DNA of 64,000 nucleotides, taken from Pseudomonas gregormendelii. GTDB taxonomy: Bacteria > Pseudomonadota > Gammaproteobacteria > Pseudomonadales > Pseudomonadaceae. Positions 18,195-27,671 of the stretch are shown piece after piece (within the stretch, counting starts at the first letter, position 1; each line of letters opens with the position of its first letter). The position numbers were made by a program, and so were the translations under genes. The notes under the pieces are model-generated. The model did no database searches and was not told the DNA's origin. It saw only the letters and a list, made by a program, of their open reading frames with translations. The DNA lies in NCBI RefSeq assembly GCF_017114825.1, contig NZ_JADEVO010000023.1:29573-93572 (forward strand). The letters run 5' to 3'.

Positions 18195-18821
18195 TCACAT
18201 CAACGTGCCGCGTACCGCGTTGATGAATGCGTGAATCCTTGCGTGATCCTTGATGCCTTTGCTCGCTTCCACCCCGCCGCTGACGTCCACCGCGTAAGGC
18301 CGCACTCGGCTGACCGCCTCGGCGACGTTATCCGGTGTCAAGCCGCCCGCCAGGATGATCGGCTTGCGCAGGCCTTGGGGAATCAGAGACCAGTCGAACG
18401 CCTGCCCGGTTCCGCCCGGCACGCCTTCGACATAGGCATCGAGCAGAATACCGCTGGCGCTCGGAAATGCATTGCAGGCTGCCGCAATATCATCGCCGGC
18501 CTTGACCCGCAGCGCCTTGATATACGGTCGATGCCAGCCCTCACACTCGGCCGCGGTCTCATCGCCGTGGAATTGCAGCAGGTCCAGCGGCACGGCGTCG
18601 AGGATTTCCCCCAGCTCGCAGCGACTGGCGTTGACGAAAAGGCCAACGGTGGTCACGAACGGAGGCAGTGCCTGGATGATCGAGCGTGCCTGCTGAAAGG
18701 TAACGGCGCGCGGGCTCTTGGCATAGAACACAAAACCTATGGCATCCGCCCCCGCCTCGACCGCTGCCAGCGCATCCTCTAAGCGGGTGATCCCGCAAAT
18801 CTTGCTGCGAACGGCTGACAT
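18195..18821 (-). CDS. trpF: Phosphoribosylanthranilate isomerase
   Basis: This 208-residue TIM-barrel enzyme of tryptophan synthesis has the N-terminal KICGITR motif and the C-terminal DVSGGVE phosphate-binding motif. I chose the ATG at 18821 (MSAVRSK). The extra 16 residues of the open frame are not family-like. It stands apart from other trp genes, in the truA-trpF-accD order. Confidence 0.96.
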   Translation of the reverse strand: MSAVRSKICGITRLEDALAAVEAGADAIGFVFYAKSPRAVTFQQARSIIQALPPFVTTVGLFVNASRCELGEILDAVPLDLLQFHGDETAAECEGWHRPYIKALRVKAGDDIAAACNAFPSASGILLDAYVEGVPGGTGQAFDWSLIPQGLRKPIILAGGLTPDNVAEAVSRVRPYAVDVSGGVEASKGIKDHARIHAFINAVRGTLM

Positions 18822-18884
18822 GTCGATATAACCCCAAGCTAATTCCGGGAAAGTCCCGGATGGTAACAAATGCGTTCGAGGGCG

Positions 18885-19709
18885 TCAGCCGTCAAGTTCG
18901 GCGAAACCGGTAAGGAAGTGTGGGCCAATGTAACGCTCGGGCAACTGGAACTCGTCGCGGTATTCCACCTGCACCAGATACAGCCCGAACGGATGTGCTG
19001 TTACCCCGCCAGAGCGACGGATGCGGCTTTCCAGCACTTGCTTCATCCACTCCACCGGACGCTCGCCGGCGCCAATGGTCATCAACACGCCGGCAATGTT
19101 GCGCACCATGTGGTGCAGGAACGCGCTGGCACGGATGTCCAGCACGATCATCTTGCCGTGGCGAGTGACGCGCAGGTGGTGCAGTTTCTTGACCGGAGAC
19201 TTGGCCTGGCACTGGCCGGCGCGGAAGGCGCTGAAGTCATGAGTGCCGACCAGGTATTGCGCCGCTTCGGCCATGCGTTCGACGTCCAGCGGCCGGTGGT
19301 TCCAGGTGATCTCTTCGTTCAGGTGGGCCGGGCGGATCTGATCGTTGTAGATAACGTAGCGATAGCGCCGGGCGATGGCCTTGAACCGCGCGTGAAAATG
19401 CGCAGGCATGACCTTGGCCCAGCTGACGCTGACGTCGTGGGGCAAGTTGATGTTGGCGCCCATGACCCAGGCTTTCATCGAGCGCTCGACCTGGGTGTCG
19501 AAGTGCACCACCTGGCCACAAGCGTGCACACCGGCATCAGTGCGCCCGGCGCAGAGCAGCGAGACCGGTGAGTTGGCGACTTTCGACAGGGCATTTTCCA
19601 GGGTTTCCTGCACGGTGAGCACGCCGGAGGCCTGACGCTGCCAGCCGCGATAGCGCGAACCTTTGTACTCGACGCCCAGTGCGATGCGGAAAAAACCTTC
19701 AGGCACCAT
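18885..19709 (-). CDS. truA: tRNA pseudouridine(38-40) synthase
   Basis: The enzyme isomerises uridines 38-40 in the anticodon arm of many tRNAs. The catalytic Asp is in CAGRTDAGVHA, and the opening RIALGVEYKGSRYRGWQRQ is typical. I chose the ATG at 19709 (274 residues), but no clear ribosome-binding site precedes it. TTG codons at 19739 and 19766 would extend the protein by 10 or 19 residues, so the N-terminus is uncertain. It lies between fimV and trpF. Confidence 0.93.
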   Translation of the reverse strand: MVPEGFFRIALGVEYKGSRYRGWQRQASGVLTVQETLENALSKVANSPVSLLCAGRTDAGVHACGQVVHFDTQVERSMKAWVMGANINLPHDVSVSWAKVMPAHFHARFKAIARRYRYVIYNDQIRPAHLNEEITWNHRPLDVERMAEAAQYLVGTHDFSAFRAGQCQAKSPVKKLHHLRVTRHGKMIVLDIRASAFLHHMVRNIAGVLMTIGAGERPVEWMKQVLESRIRRSGGVTAHPFGLYLVQVEYRDEFQLPERYIGPHFLTGFAELDG

Positions 19710-19879
19710 TTCGGCGGCCGGATTATCTATATTTGCCAAGGGGTGACAGCCTGCTGATGTGCGCAAAGGCGGGCATTATAAGGCTGTGGGGCGGGGATGC
19801 CAGCCAAAGTCAAAAGATCGTCTTCTATAACAAAAAACGGCAGCCTCAATGGCTGCCGCTGTTGTTCACGCCCTATTCA

Positions 19880-22546
19880 TCAAACCAGCCGCGACAGCAT
19901 GTCCTTCGCTTCGCTCTTCTGCCCGTCATCGCCTTCGCTCACGACCTCATTGAGGATATCGCGCGCACCATCGCTGTCGCCCATGTCGATGTAGGCCTGG
20001 GCCAGGTCGAGCTTGGTTGCGACTTCGTCGGTGCCCGAGAGGAAATCGAACTCGGGCTCGTCGTCTGCGGAAACCAGCGCGTCGTCGGCGGTAAAGGTCG
20101 GCGCGCTGATATCCCGGGACAGACGATCCAGTTCGGCGCTCAGGTCGTCCGGTTCAGCAGGCAAGGCTTCAGACGTACCCTGCGCATCCATCTCGTCAGC
20201 CAGCGACAGGTCGAAGTCATCCGGCAGTTCCAGGTCGTCCTGCGGCACTTCGGGAGTACCTGGCACGTCAGCGACAGGCAGGTCCTTGGCGCCTTCGTCC
20301 AGGTCCAGGAGGAAGTCATCCTCGGCCAGGATCGCCGGGGAGGTATCACCGCCGAGGTCCATGTCCAGATCGAAATCCGACAGGTCGTCGAGGTTTTCCT
20401 TGATCTCGGTCTGCTGTTGCAACACCGACTGGAAGCTCAGGTCATCGTCGGACGGGAATTCGTCCAGCTCACCAAGGGCATCCGGCTCAATTTCGGGTGC
20501 AACCACTGATGGAGAGGCGGCTTCCAGGTCATCCAGGCTCAGGTCGAAGCTTTCGTCCAGCGCCTCATCAGCCACCGGCGCCGGCTCTGCGGCTGGTTCC
20601 TGTGGCTCGTCCAGCATCAGGTCCTTGACGTACTGCGCATCCATTTGCGCAGCCAGGGCTGCGGCAGCAATACCGCCCGCGGCGACCATCGCCATGGCCG
20701 GGAAGCGGCTTTTGAGCTGTTCGACCTGGGCGTAGTTATCGCCATTGGCTACCAGCTTGCGCTCCTGAGCGACGAAGGCTTCGCGATCGCCCTGCCGGCC
20801 GTAGATTTCCATCAGCTTGAGGCGCAAGTCGCTGCGCTGAGGCTCTTGCTTGATGCCGTCTTCCAGCAACGCGCCCGCCTGGTTGAACCGACCGGCGTTG
20901 ATATGCGACTGAGCCCGGGGCAAGACGTCGTCGGAGTGCTCTGCAGCTGGCGAGATCAGTGGCGCTGCGATGGGTGGAGTAACGATCACCGGAGCGATTA
21001 CCGGCGCGGGTGCAGGTGCTGGCGCCGGAGTCGGCTCGGGCATAGTCGCCATTTTCACGCTCGGCGGTGGAACTTCCAGGCCTTCGAAGCTGCTTTCCGG
21101 CAGATCGTGATCGACCGAGAACTCTTGCTCTTCGGACAAGGCGCGAGCCATGCGCAGGTGTTTCTCAGCTTCCTGCTGGGCCTTGCGGCGACGGGCCAGC
21201 AGCAACAGCAGGAGCAGCAGAACGATTGCCCCACCGCCAACCATGCCCAGAAGCCACGGGTTGGTCAGCAGGTCGTTGTATTTCTGCTCGTCCGTGGCCG
21301 TCGCCGTCGCCGGTGCAGGCTCGACCGGCTTGTCCTCGACCACCGGTGTAGCTTCGGGGGTCGCTGCGGGTGCTGGTGGCACGGTTTCTGGTGCCAGGCC
21401 CTGTTCCGGAGCAGTCACTGCAGGATCGGTGGCCAGTTCGGCGTTGATCGCCGGGGCAGCCGCCACATCCGCAGGCGCGTCCTGACCTCCTTCTGCCTGC
21501 AACTTGGCCAGCTGATTGTTCTTCAGTTCGATCAGCTTCTGCAGCTTGTCCAGCTGGCTCTGCAGATCGGCCATGCGGCTTTTCAGTTCTTCGTTGTCCC
21601 GACGGGTGGTGTCGAGGCTTTCCTGGGTCACCGCCAGCTTGTTGCTCAAATTCTTCGCGTCGCCCCCCGCGCCTTTCGCACCGGCCTTGCCGGCTTCGGC
21701 CGAGACCAGGCTGAGGTTATCCCGGGCAGCCTGCGTTGAAGGGGCGTCACCGCGAGGACGATTGGTCGCGTCGAGCTGCTGCTGCCCGGCACCGGGCTGC
21801 GGCGCATAACGACGGCCCTGACGCCAGGCGGTGTTCTGCGCGGCGACTTCGGCGATGGCTTTGGATTGCGGCAGGCTGGTGCTCTGCCCCTGGTCTGGCA
21901 GACGCAGCACCTGCCCGGTTTTCAATCGGTTGATGTTGCCGTCGATAAACGCATCCGGGTTGAGCGCCTGGATCGCCAGCATGGTCTGCTGCACCGAACC
22001 GCCGTTGCGCGCCTTCGCGGCGATTTCCCACAGGGTGTCGCGGCGAGTGGTGGTGTACTCGGTCGGCTTGGTCGCACCCGTGACCGGTGCGGTGACAGTT
22101 TGGCTCGGCGCTGGCTGCGCAGCGGCATCAGCGGTCTGCGGAGAGAACTTGGATGGGTCGAGCAATACGCTGTAGTCGCGCAGCAAGCGGCCGTTGGGCC
22201 ACATGACCTGCACGAGGAATTTCACCATCGGCTCGGACAATGGCTTGCTCGACGTGACGCGCAGGATGCTTTTGCCGCCGGGGTTGAGCACCGGGGTAAA
22301 GGTCAGGTCGTTCAGAAACGCCTGGCGATCGACCCCGGCCTTGGCGAAATCTTCTGCCGAAGCAAGGCTAGGCACCACTTCGGCCGCTGTCAGCTCCTTG
22401 ATATCGAGGAGCTCGATCTCCGCGACCAGCGGCTGGTTCAGGGTGGACTTCAGGGTCAACTCCCCGAGCCCGAGGGCATGCGCCATACCGGAGGACAGCG
22501 CCGAGGCGGCCGCTATTGCTAACACCAGTTTGCGAACTTGAACCAT
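19880..22546 (-). CDS. fimV: FimV polar/type IV pilus assembly protein
   Basis: The 888-residue inner-membrane protein has, in order: a signal peptide (about 1-24); a periplasmic domain with the FimV N-terminal module (LGLGELTLKSTLNQPL); a LysM peptidoglycan-binding motif near residues 160-210; a coiled coil (about 290-350); one transmembrane helix (about 450-475); a very acidic cytoplasmic region; and a C-terminal TPR-like FimV module (LAQAYIDMGDSDGARDIL). FimV organises the poles and supports type IV pili and cAMP signalling. The start at 22546 follows AAGGATGAGG. The longer frame upstream is rejected. Confidence 0.95.
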   Translation of the reverse strand: MVQVRKLVLAIAAASALSSGMAHALGLGELTLKSTLNQPLVAEIELLDIKELTAAEVVPSLASAEDFAKAGVDRQAFLNDLTFTPVLNPGGKSILRVTSSKPLSEPMVKFLVQVMWPNGRLLRDYSVLLDPSKFSPQTADAAAQPAPSQTVTAPVTGATKPTEYTTTRRDTLWEIAAKARNGGSVQQTMLAIQALNPDAFIDGNINRLKTGQVLRLPDQGQSTSLPQSKAIAEVAAQNTAWRQGRRYAPQPGAGQQQLDATNRPRGDAPSTQAARDNLSLVSAEAGKAGAKGAGGDAKNLSNKLAVTQESLDTTRRDNEELKSRMADLQSQLDKLQKLIELKNNQLAKLQAEGGQDAPADVAAAPAINAELATDPAVTAPEQGLAPETVPPAPAATPEATPVVEDKPVEPAPATATATDEQKYNDLLTNPWLLGMVGGGAIVLLLLLLLLARRRKAQQEAEKHLRMARALSEEQEFSVDHDLPESSFEGLEVPPPSVKMATMPEPTPAPAPAPAPVIAPVIVTPPIAAPLISPAAEHSDDVLPRAQSHINAGRFNQAGALLEDGIKQEPQRSDLRLKLMEIYGRQGDREAFVAQERKLVANGDNYAQVEQLKSRFPAMAMVAAGGIAAAALAAQMDAQYVKDLMLDEPQEPAAEPAPVADEALDESFDLSLDDLEAASPSVVAPEIEPDALGELDEFPSDDDLSFQSVLQQQTEIKENLDDLSDFDLDMDLGGDTSPAILAEDDFLLDLDEGAKDLPVADVPGTPEVPQDDLELPDDFDLSLADEMDAQGTSEALPAEPDDLSAELDRLSRDISAPTFTADDALVSADDEPEFDFLSGTDEVATKLDLAQAYIDMGDSDGARDILNEVVSEGDDGQKSEAKDMLSRLV

Positions 22547-22639
22547 AGCCTCATCCTTAGTTTGAACCGCGCTGTCGACCACTGCGGGCAAGCATAGCGC
22601 CCGACAGCATTCAGTCGACAAATTATTGGCAAGTATCTT

Positions 22640-23650
22640 TTACGAAAGGTCTTTTATCAACAATTCGGCCACCTGCACTGCATTGAGGGCCGCACCTTTG
22701 CGTACGTTATCTGACGTCAGCCACAGATTTAGTTCCGACGGGTCGTCGATTCCCCGGCGAACCCGGCCGACATAGACAACGTCCTGCCCTACTGCGTCAC
22801 CGACCGCAGTCGGGTAATCACCGGCCTCGACCAGCTCAATCCCGGGCGCATCGTCCAGGGCCGCGTTGACTTGCGCCAGATCGACCTCGCCTGCAGTCTG
22901 CAGGGTCACGCTATAGCTATCGCCGAAAAACACCGGGGCTTGAATGCAGGTGACGGAAATTTTCAACGAAGGCAGCGCCATGACCTGACGCACTTCGCGT
23001 ACCAGGCGTTTTTCCAGCTGCGTGTGGCCCTGCTCGTCAGGCTTGCCGACTTGGGCCAGCAGGTTGAATGCCATCTGCCGATCAAAGAAGCTGGGCTCCA
23101 GAGGGCGCACATTGAGCAGCTCGGCGGTCTGCCGGGCCAACTCGGTGACGGCTTCGCGGCCCTGGGCTGACACAGCGAGGCAAGCGGTCAGATTGATGCG
23201 CTGCAGGTCGATAATGCCCAGTAAGGGTGCCAGCACCACGGCCAGCGTGGTGGCCGACGGGCTAGGGCTGCTGACCTGAAACGGAGTTTTCATCCCGTCG
23301 AGCAGGTGGGCGTTGGCTTCGGGCACCACTTGCGGAGCCTGATCGGCCGGCAAGGCGCCGGACAAGTCGATCACCGAGCACCCGGCAGCCGTGGCGCGCG
23401 ATGCGAAACTGAGGGTGACAGCGGGGCCGGCGGCGAAGAACACCAGTTGGACCTTGCTGAAGTCGAACTCGTCGACTTCACGCACCCGCACGTTCTTGCC
23501 GCGAAACGGCACCGAATGCCCGGCTGACTCGCTGCTGGCGAGCAGGTGCAGGTTGCCCGCCGGGAAGTCGCGCTCTTCGAGGATCTGCACCAGCGTTTCG
23601 CCGACCGTTCCGGTGGCGCCAATTACGGCAATATCAAAGGACTGGGTCAT
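22640..23650 (-). CDS. Usg-like aspartate-semialdehyde dehydrogenase paralogue, probably non-catalytic
   Basis: This 336-residue protein has the ASADH architecture: the NAD(P) motif GATGTVGE near residue 11, and the C-terminal domain. At the position where active relatives have P-N-C-S-T, it reads P-S-P-S-A (residues 129-133). The catalytic cysteine is therefore absent and no cysteine stands nearby. This matches the Usg-like proteins kept next to truA/fimV in gamma-proteobacteria, whose function is unknown. The true asd is the adjacent upstream gene. A structural or regulatory role is only a guess. Confidence 0.85.
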   Translation of the reverse strand: MTQSFDIAVIGATGTVGETLVQILEERDFPAGNLHLLASSESAGHSVPFRGKNVRVREVDEFDFSKVQLVFFAAGPAVTLSFASRATAAGCSVIDLSGALPADQAPQVVPEANAHLLDGMKTPFQVSSPSPSATTLAVVLAPLLGIIDLQRINLTACLAVSAQGREAVTELARQTAELLNVRPLEPSFFDRQMAFNLLAQVGKPDEQGHTQLEKRLVREVRQVMALPSLKISVTCIQAPVFFGDSYSVTLQTAGEVDLAQVNAALDDAPGIELVEAGDYPTAVGDAVGQDVVYVGRVRRGIDDPSELNLWLTSDNVRKGAALNAVQVAELLIKDLS

Positions 23651-23716
23651 GGTGCTACCTCTGGCGGAACGGGGGGAGCGGCACTTTACCGGGTGGTGGG
23701 GGCGCAGGCAATTTCA

Positions 23717-23752
23717 TAAAAAAACCCGCACCTCTTTCAAGGCACGGGCTCT
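23717..23752 (-). terminator. Rho-independent terminator after asd
   Basis: On the minus strand, GCCCGTGCC and GGTGCGGG pair with two wobbles, followed by seven T. It would separate asd from the usg-like gene. Confidence 0.75.
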
Positions 23753-23769
23753 TTGTTTACTTCAGTCGA

Positions 23770-24882
23770 TCAACGCTCAAGCAGGATTCGCAGCATGCGC
23801 CGCAGCGGTTCCGCGGCGCCCCACAACAGCTGGTCGCCCACGGTGAATGCGCCGACGAACTGCGAACCCATGTTCAGCTTGCGCAGACGGCCCACCGGTA
23901 CATTCAGGGTGCCGGTGACCTTGGTCGGGCTCAGTTCCTGAATGCTGGCTTCACGGTTGTTCGGCACCAGCTTGACCCACGGGTTGTGCTGGCTGATCAG
24001 CCCTTCGATATCGGCGATCGGCACGTCTTTGTTCAGCTTGATGGTCAGCGCCTGGCTGTGGCAGCGCATGGCGCCGATGCGCACGCAGATGCCGTCCACC
24101 GGGATCGGGCTCTTGAAGCGACCGAGGATCTTGTTGGTCTCGGCCTGGGCTTTCCACTCTTCACGGCTCTGACCGTTCGGCAGTTCCTTGTCGATCCACG
24201 GGATCAGGCTGCCGGCCAGCGGTACGCCAAAGTTTTCGGTCGGGTACGCGTCGCTGCGCATCGCTTCGGCCACACGACGGTCGATGTCGAGGATCGCGCT
24301 TGCCGGGTCAGCCAGTTGATCGGCGACAGCGGCGTGGGTCGCGCCCATCTGCTTGATCAGCTCACGCATGTTCTGCGCGCCGGCACCGGAAGCCGCCTGA
24401 TACGTCATGGCGCTCATCCACTCCACCAGGCCGGCTTCGAACAGGCCGCCCAGGCCCATCAGCATCAGGCTGACTGTGCAGTTGCCGCCGATGTAGTTCT
24501 TGGTGCCCGCATCGAGCTGCTGGTCGATGACCTTGCGATTCACCGGGTCCAGCACAATCACCGCGTCATCCTGCATGCGCAGGCTGGAAGCGGCGTCGAT
24601 CCAGTAACCCTGCCAGCCGGCTTCGCGCAGTTTCGGGAAGACTTCGCTGGTGTAGTCGCCACCCTGGCAGGTCAGAATCACGTCGAGGGTCTTCAGCTCT
24701 TCAATGCTGTAAGCGTCCTTGAGCGGAGCAATGTCCTTGCCCACGGACGGGCCTTGGCCACCGACATTCGAAGTGGTGAAAAACACCGGCTCGATAAGAT
24801 CGAAATCCTGCTCTTCCAGCATCCGCTGCATGAGCACGGAACCGACCATACCGCGCCAACCGATCAGACCTACACGTTTCAT
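23770..24882 (-). CDS. asd: Aspartate-semialdehyde dehydrogenase
   Basis: This 370-residue enzyme makes aspartate semialdehyde for lysine, threonine, methionine and diaminopimelate synthesis. It belongs to the Gram-negative type: VGLIGWRGMVGSVL at the N-terminus and catalytic Cys135 in GGNCTVSLM. It lies downstream of leuB, behind a terminator-like hairpin at 24898-24946, so it probably also has its own promoter. Confidence 0.97.
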   Translation of the reverse strand: MKRVGLIGWRGMVGSVLMQRMLEEQDFDLIEPVFFTTSNVGGQGPSVGKDIAPLKDAYSIEELKTLDVILTCQGGDYTSEVFPKLREAGWQGYWIDAASSLRMQDDAVIVLDPVNRKVIDQQLDAGTKNYIGGNCTVSLMLMGLGGLFEAGLVEWMSAMTYQAASGAGAQNMRELIKQMGATHAAVADQLADPASAILDIDRRVAEAMRSDAYPTENFGVPLAGSLIPWIDKELPNGQSREEWKAQAETNKILGRFKSPIPVDGICVRIGAMRCHSQALTIKLNKDVPIADIEGLISQHNPWVKLVPNNREASIQELSPTKVTGTLNVPVGRLRKLNMGSQFVGAFTVGDQLLWGAAEPLRRMLRILLER

Positions 24883-24897
24883 CGCAACTACACCTTC

Positions 24898-24946
24898 TTT
24901 AAAAAGTGGGCCGCTGCTTTCGAAGTTGAAAGTGGCAGCGGGCCCG
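24898..24946 (-). terminator. Terminator-like hairpin between leuB and asd
   Basis: On the minus strand, GGGCCCGCTGC and GCAGCGGCCC form the arms around a 20-base loop, followed by ACTTTTT. Because asd starts at once, it may act as an attenuator rather than a full stop. Confidence 0.65.
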
Positions 24947-24951
24947 AGAGA

Positions 24952-26034
24952 TTACAGATTCCGCAGCGCGGCGACTACTGCGTCACCCATTTCCTGCGTT
25001 CCGACTTTAGTGCAACCGGTCGACCAGATGTCGCCGGTGCGCAGCCCCTGGTCCAGAACCAGGCTGACTACTTTTTCGATGGCATCGGCCGCAACCTGCT
25101 GGTTGAAGCTGTAACGCAGCATCATCGACACCGACAGGATGGTCGCCAACGGGTTGGCAATGCCTTGGCCTGCGATGTCCGGCGCCGAACCGTGGCAAGG
25201 CTCGTACATGCCCTTGTTGTTGGTGTCCAGGGACGCCGATGGCAGCATGCCGATGGACCCGGTGAGCATCGACGCCTGGTCGGACAGGATGTCGCCGAAC
25301 AGGTTGTCGGTGACGATCACGTCGAACTGCTTGGGTGCGCGCACCAGCTGCATGGCAGCGTTGTCGACGTACATGTGGCTCAGCTCGACTTCAGGGTAGT
25401 CCTTGGCCACTTGCTCGACGATTTCACGCCACAGCTGGCTGGATGCCAGAACGTTGGCCTTGTCCACCGAGCACAGCTTCTTGCCACGCACCATGGCCAT
25501 GTCGAAACCGACACGGGCAATACGGCGGATTTCGCTTTCGCTGTATGGCAGGGTGTCGTAGGCCTGGCGCTCGCCGTTTTCCAGGGTGCGGGTGCCGCGT
25601 GGCGCGCCGAAGTAGATGCCGCCGGTCAGTTCGCGAACGATCAGGATATCCAGGCCCGCGACGATTTCCGGCTTCAGGCTCGAAGCCTCGGCCAGTTGCG
25701 GGTAGAGGATCGCCGGGCGCAGGTTGCCGAACAGGCCCAGTTGCGCACGGATTTTCAGCAGGCCGCGCTCAGGGCGGATGTCACGCTCGATGGTGTCCCA
25801 TTTCGGGCCGCCCACGGCGCCCAGCAGCACAGCGTCGGCCGCGCGGGCACGCTCCAGGGTTTCGTCAGCCAGGGGCACGCCATGCTTGTCGATGGCAGCA
25901 CCGCCGATCACGTCGTGGCTCAGCTCGAAACCCAGGTTGAACTTGTCGCTGGCCAATGCCAGGACCTTGACCGCTTCGGCCATGATTTCCGGGCCAATAC
26001 CGTCACCTGGGAGAATCAGAATCTGCTTGCTCAT
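24952..26034 (-). CDS. leuB: 3-isopropylmalate dehydrogenase
   Basis: This 360-residue NAD-dependent enzyme of leucine synthesis has the opening ILILPGDGIGPEIMAEA, the TGGIYFG loop, and the DNLFGDILSD metal-binding segment. It starts MSKQI after a GAGGAAAGC box. leuD and leuC lie further upstream on the same strand, separated by a methyltransferase gene and a REP pair. Confidence 0.97.
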   Translation of the reverse strand: MSKQILILPGDGIGPEIMAEAVKVLALASDKFNLGFELSHDVIGGAAIDKHGVPLADETLERARAADAVLLGAVGGPKWDTIERDIRPERGLLKIRAQLGLFGNLRPAILYPQLAEASSLKPEIVAGLDILIVRELTGGIYFGAPRGTRTLENGERQAYDTLPYSESEIRRIARVGFDMAMVRGKKLCSVDKANVLASSQLWREIVEQVAKDYPEVELSHMYVDNAAMQLVRAPKQFDVIVTDNLFGDILSDQASMLTGSIGMLPSASLDTNNKGMYEPCHGSAPDIAGQGIANPLATILSVSMMLRYSFNQQVAADAIEKVVSLVLDQGLRTGDIWSTGCTKVGTQEMGDAVVAALRNL

Positions 26035-26101
26035 GCTTTCCTCTTGTCATCAGTCGGTGCGCCCTTGGAGCACACCCGGAAAAATTCTATCGTTGCGTGA
26101 C

Positions 26102-26869
26102 TCATTTTTCGGCGAACAGCACCAGCACGTCGGTGCTGAACGAACCATCGGCCTCAATCTCGAAATACTCGCGCACCTCGCTGCCCATCGCCTGCTGCAA
26201 CTCGCGGATCGCGGCGCGCATCACCTGGGGTGTGCGCATGCGCTCAACCCAGCTGCTGTATTCCAGGCGCAGGCGTTGACGCGTGGTGCTGCGGGTGTGC
26301 AACCCTGCCTCGCTGACCTGGCGCAACCACTCGCCGGCGGAATAATCGCGCACATGGCTGGTGTCGCGCAGCACTTCAACGCTTTGCAGGTAAGTGTCGA
26401 ACAACGGACTGCCCGGTGACAACACATCGATGAACGCGGCCACGCCACCCGGTTTAAGCACCCGCCGAACTTCCCGCAACGCCACACCGAGATCGCTCCA
26501 ATGGTGCGCCGAGTACCGACTGAAGACGAATTCGAACTCGCCATCGGCAAACGGCAGGCGCTCGGCGGCACCATTGACGGTGGTGACATTGCCCAGACCA
26601 CGATCGACAGCCGCGGCGGTGACCACATCGAGCATTTGCTGCGACAGGTCGTACGCCACTACTTCCTTGACCAGTGGCGCCACCTGGAAGCTGACATGAC
26701 CGGCACCGCATCCCAAGTCCAGCACGCGGGCGTTGCCCTGCCCCGCCAATTCAGCCTGTAGCAAAGCGAATTCAGTGCCTTGAGCGTGGACGGCGCTACT
26801 CAGATAGGCCGAGGCCTGTTCACCGAATTGCTTCTGGACTACCTGGCTGTGCTGGGCGGTGCTGGTCAT
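26102..26869 (-). CDS. Class I SAM-dependent methyltransferase (UbiE/Coq5-like)
   Basis: The 255-residue protein has SAM-binding motif I (VLDLGCGAGHVSF, about residues 48-60), an acidic motif II region (VVAYDLSQQML) and a FVFSRYSAHHW post-motif. The substrate is unknown. It resembles the small-molecule methyltransferases that sit between leuD and leuB in several pseudomonads. Its place within the leu genes is not explained by leucine synthesis. Confidence 0.88.
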   Translation of the reverse strand: MTSTAQHSQVVQKQFGEQASAYLSSAVHAQGTEFALLQAELAGQGNARVLDLGCGAGHVSFQVAPLVKEVVAYDLSQQMLDVVTAAAVDRGLGNVTTVNGAAERLPFADGEFEFVFSRYSAHHWSDLGVALREVRRVLKPGGVAAFIDVLSPGSPLFDTYLQSVEVLRDTSHVRDYSAGEWLRQVSEAGLHTRSTTRQRLRLEYSSWVERMRTPQVMRAAIRELQQAMGSEVREYFEIEADGSFSTDVLVLFAEK

Positions 26870-26913
26870 GGGGACTTCCTTTTTGGGGTGAGTCTTTGTG
26901 TTGTTTATTCGGG

Positions 26914-26994
26914 CCTCATCGCGAGCAGGCTCGCTCCCACAGGGTTTTGTGAACGCCGCACATCCAATGTGGGAGCCAGCCTGCTGGCGATGGC
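26914..26994. repeat. REP inverted pair (GTGGGAGC class)
   Basis: CCTCATCGCGAGCAGGCTCG and TCCCACAG are mirrored by TGTGGGAGCCAGCCTGCTGGC. The pair lies between leuD and the methyltransferase gene. Confidence 0.85.
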
Positions 26995-27015
26995 GTCATC
27001 ACGCCTTACGCAAAC

Positions 27016-27660
27016 TTATGCGTCGCGAAACAACCAAGGCTGGCTCGCGCGGTGCTTGGCTTCAAACGACGCAATTGCCTCGTGGTCCATCAACGTCAGG
27101 CCAATATCGTCCAGGCCATTGAGCAGGCAATGCTTGCGGAACGCATCGATCTCGAAGCTCAGCACCTTGCCATCCGGGCGAGTCACCGTCTGCGCTTGCA
27201 GATCAACCTGCAACTGGTACCCAGGGTTGGCTTCAACCTGCTGGAAAAGCTCATCGACTTCAGCGTCGCTCAAGATGATCGGCAACAAGCCATTCTTGAA
27301 GCTGTTGTTGAAGAAAATGTCGGCGTAGCTCGGCGCGATGATGCTGCGAAAGCCATATTCTTCAAGGGCCCACGGCGCGTGTTCACGGCTGGAGCCGCAA
27401 CCGAAGTTCTCACGGGCCAGCAGTACACTGGCGCCCTGATAACGTTCGGCGTTAAGCACGAAGTCCTTGTTCAACGGACGCTTGGAATTGTCCTGATACG
27501 GCTGCCCCACATCCAGGTAGCGCCATTCGTCGAACAGGTTCGGGCCGAAACCCGTGCGCTTGATCGACTTGAGGAACTGCTTCGGGATGATCTGATCGGT
27601 GTCGACGTTGGCACGATCCAGAGGCGCGACAAGTCCAGTGTGCTGGGTAAAAGCTCTCAT
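27016..27660 (-). CDS. leuD: 3-isopropylmalate dehydratase small subunit
   Basis: This 214-residue swivel-domain subunit has the conserved NVDTDQIIPKQFL near residue 20 and GSSREHAPW (about 73-81). It combines with LeuC to isomerise 2-isopropylmalate to 3-isopropylmalate. It starts 11 bp after the leuC stop. Confidence 0.97.
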   Translation of the reverse strand: MRAFTQHTGLVAPLDRANVDTDQIIPKQFLKSIKRTGFGPNLFDEWRYLDVGQPYQDNSKRPLNKDFVLNAERYQGASVLLARENFGCGSSREHAPWALEEYGFRSIIAPSYADIFFNNSFKNGLLPIILSDAEVDELFQQVEANPGYQLQVDLQAQTVTRPDGKVLSFEIDAFRKHCLLNGLDDIGLTLMDHEAIASFEAKHRASQPWLFRDA

Positions 27661-27671
27661 TCTGCGCTCCT

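Noticed and set aside
23986..26100. A 704-codon plus-strand frame opposite asd and leuB.
   Set aside because: It overlaps two certain genes end to end and its protein is Arg/Gln/His-rich without motifs, as expected for an antisense frame in GC-rich DNA.
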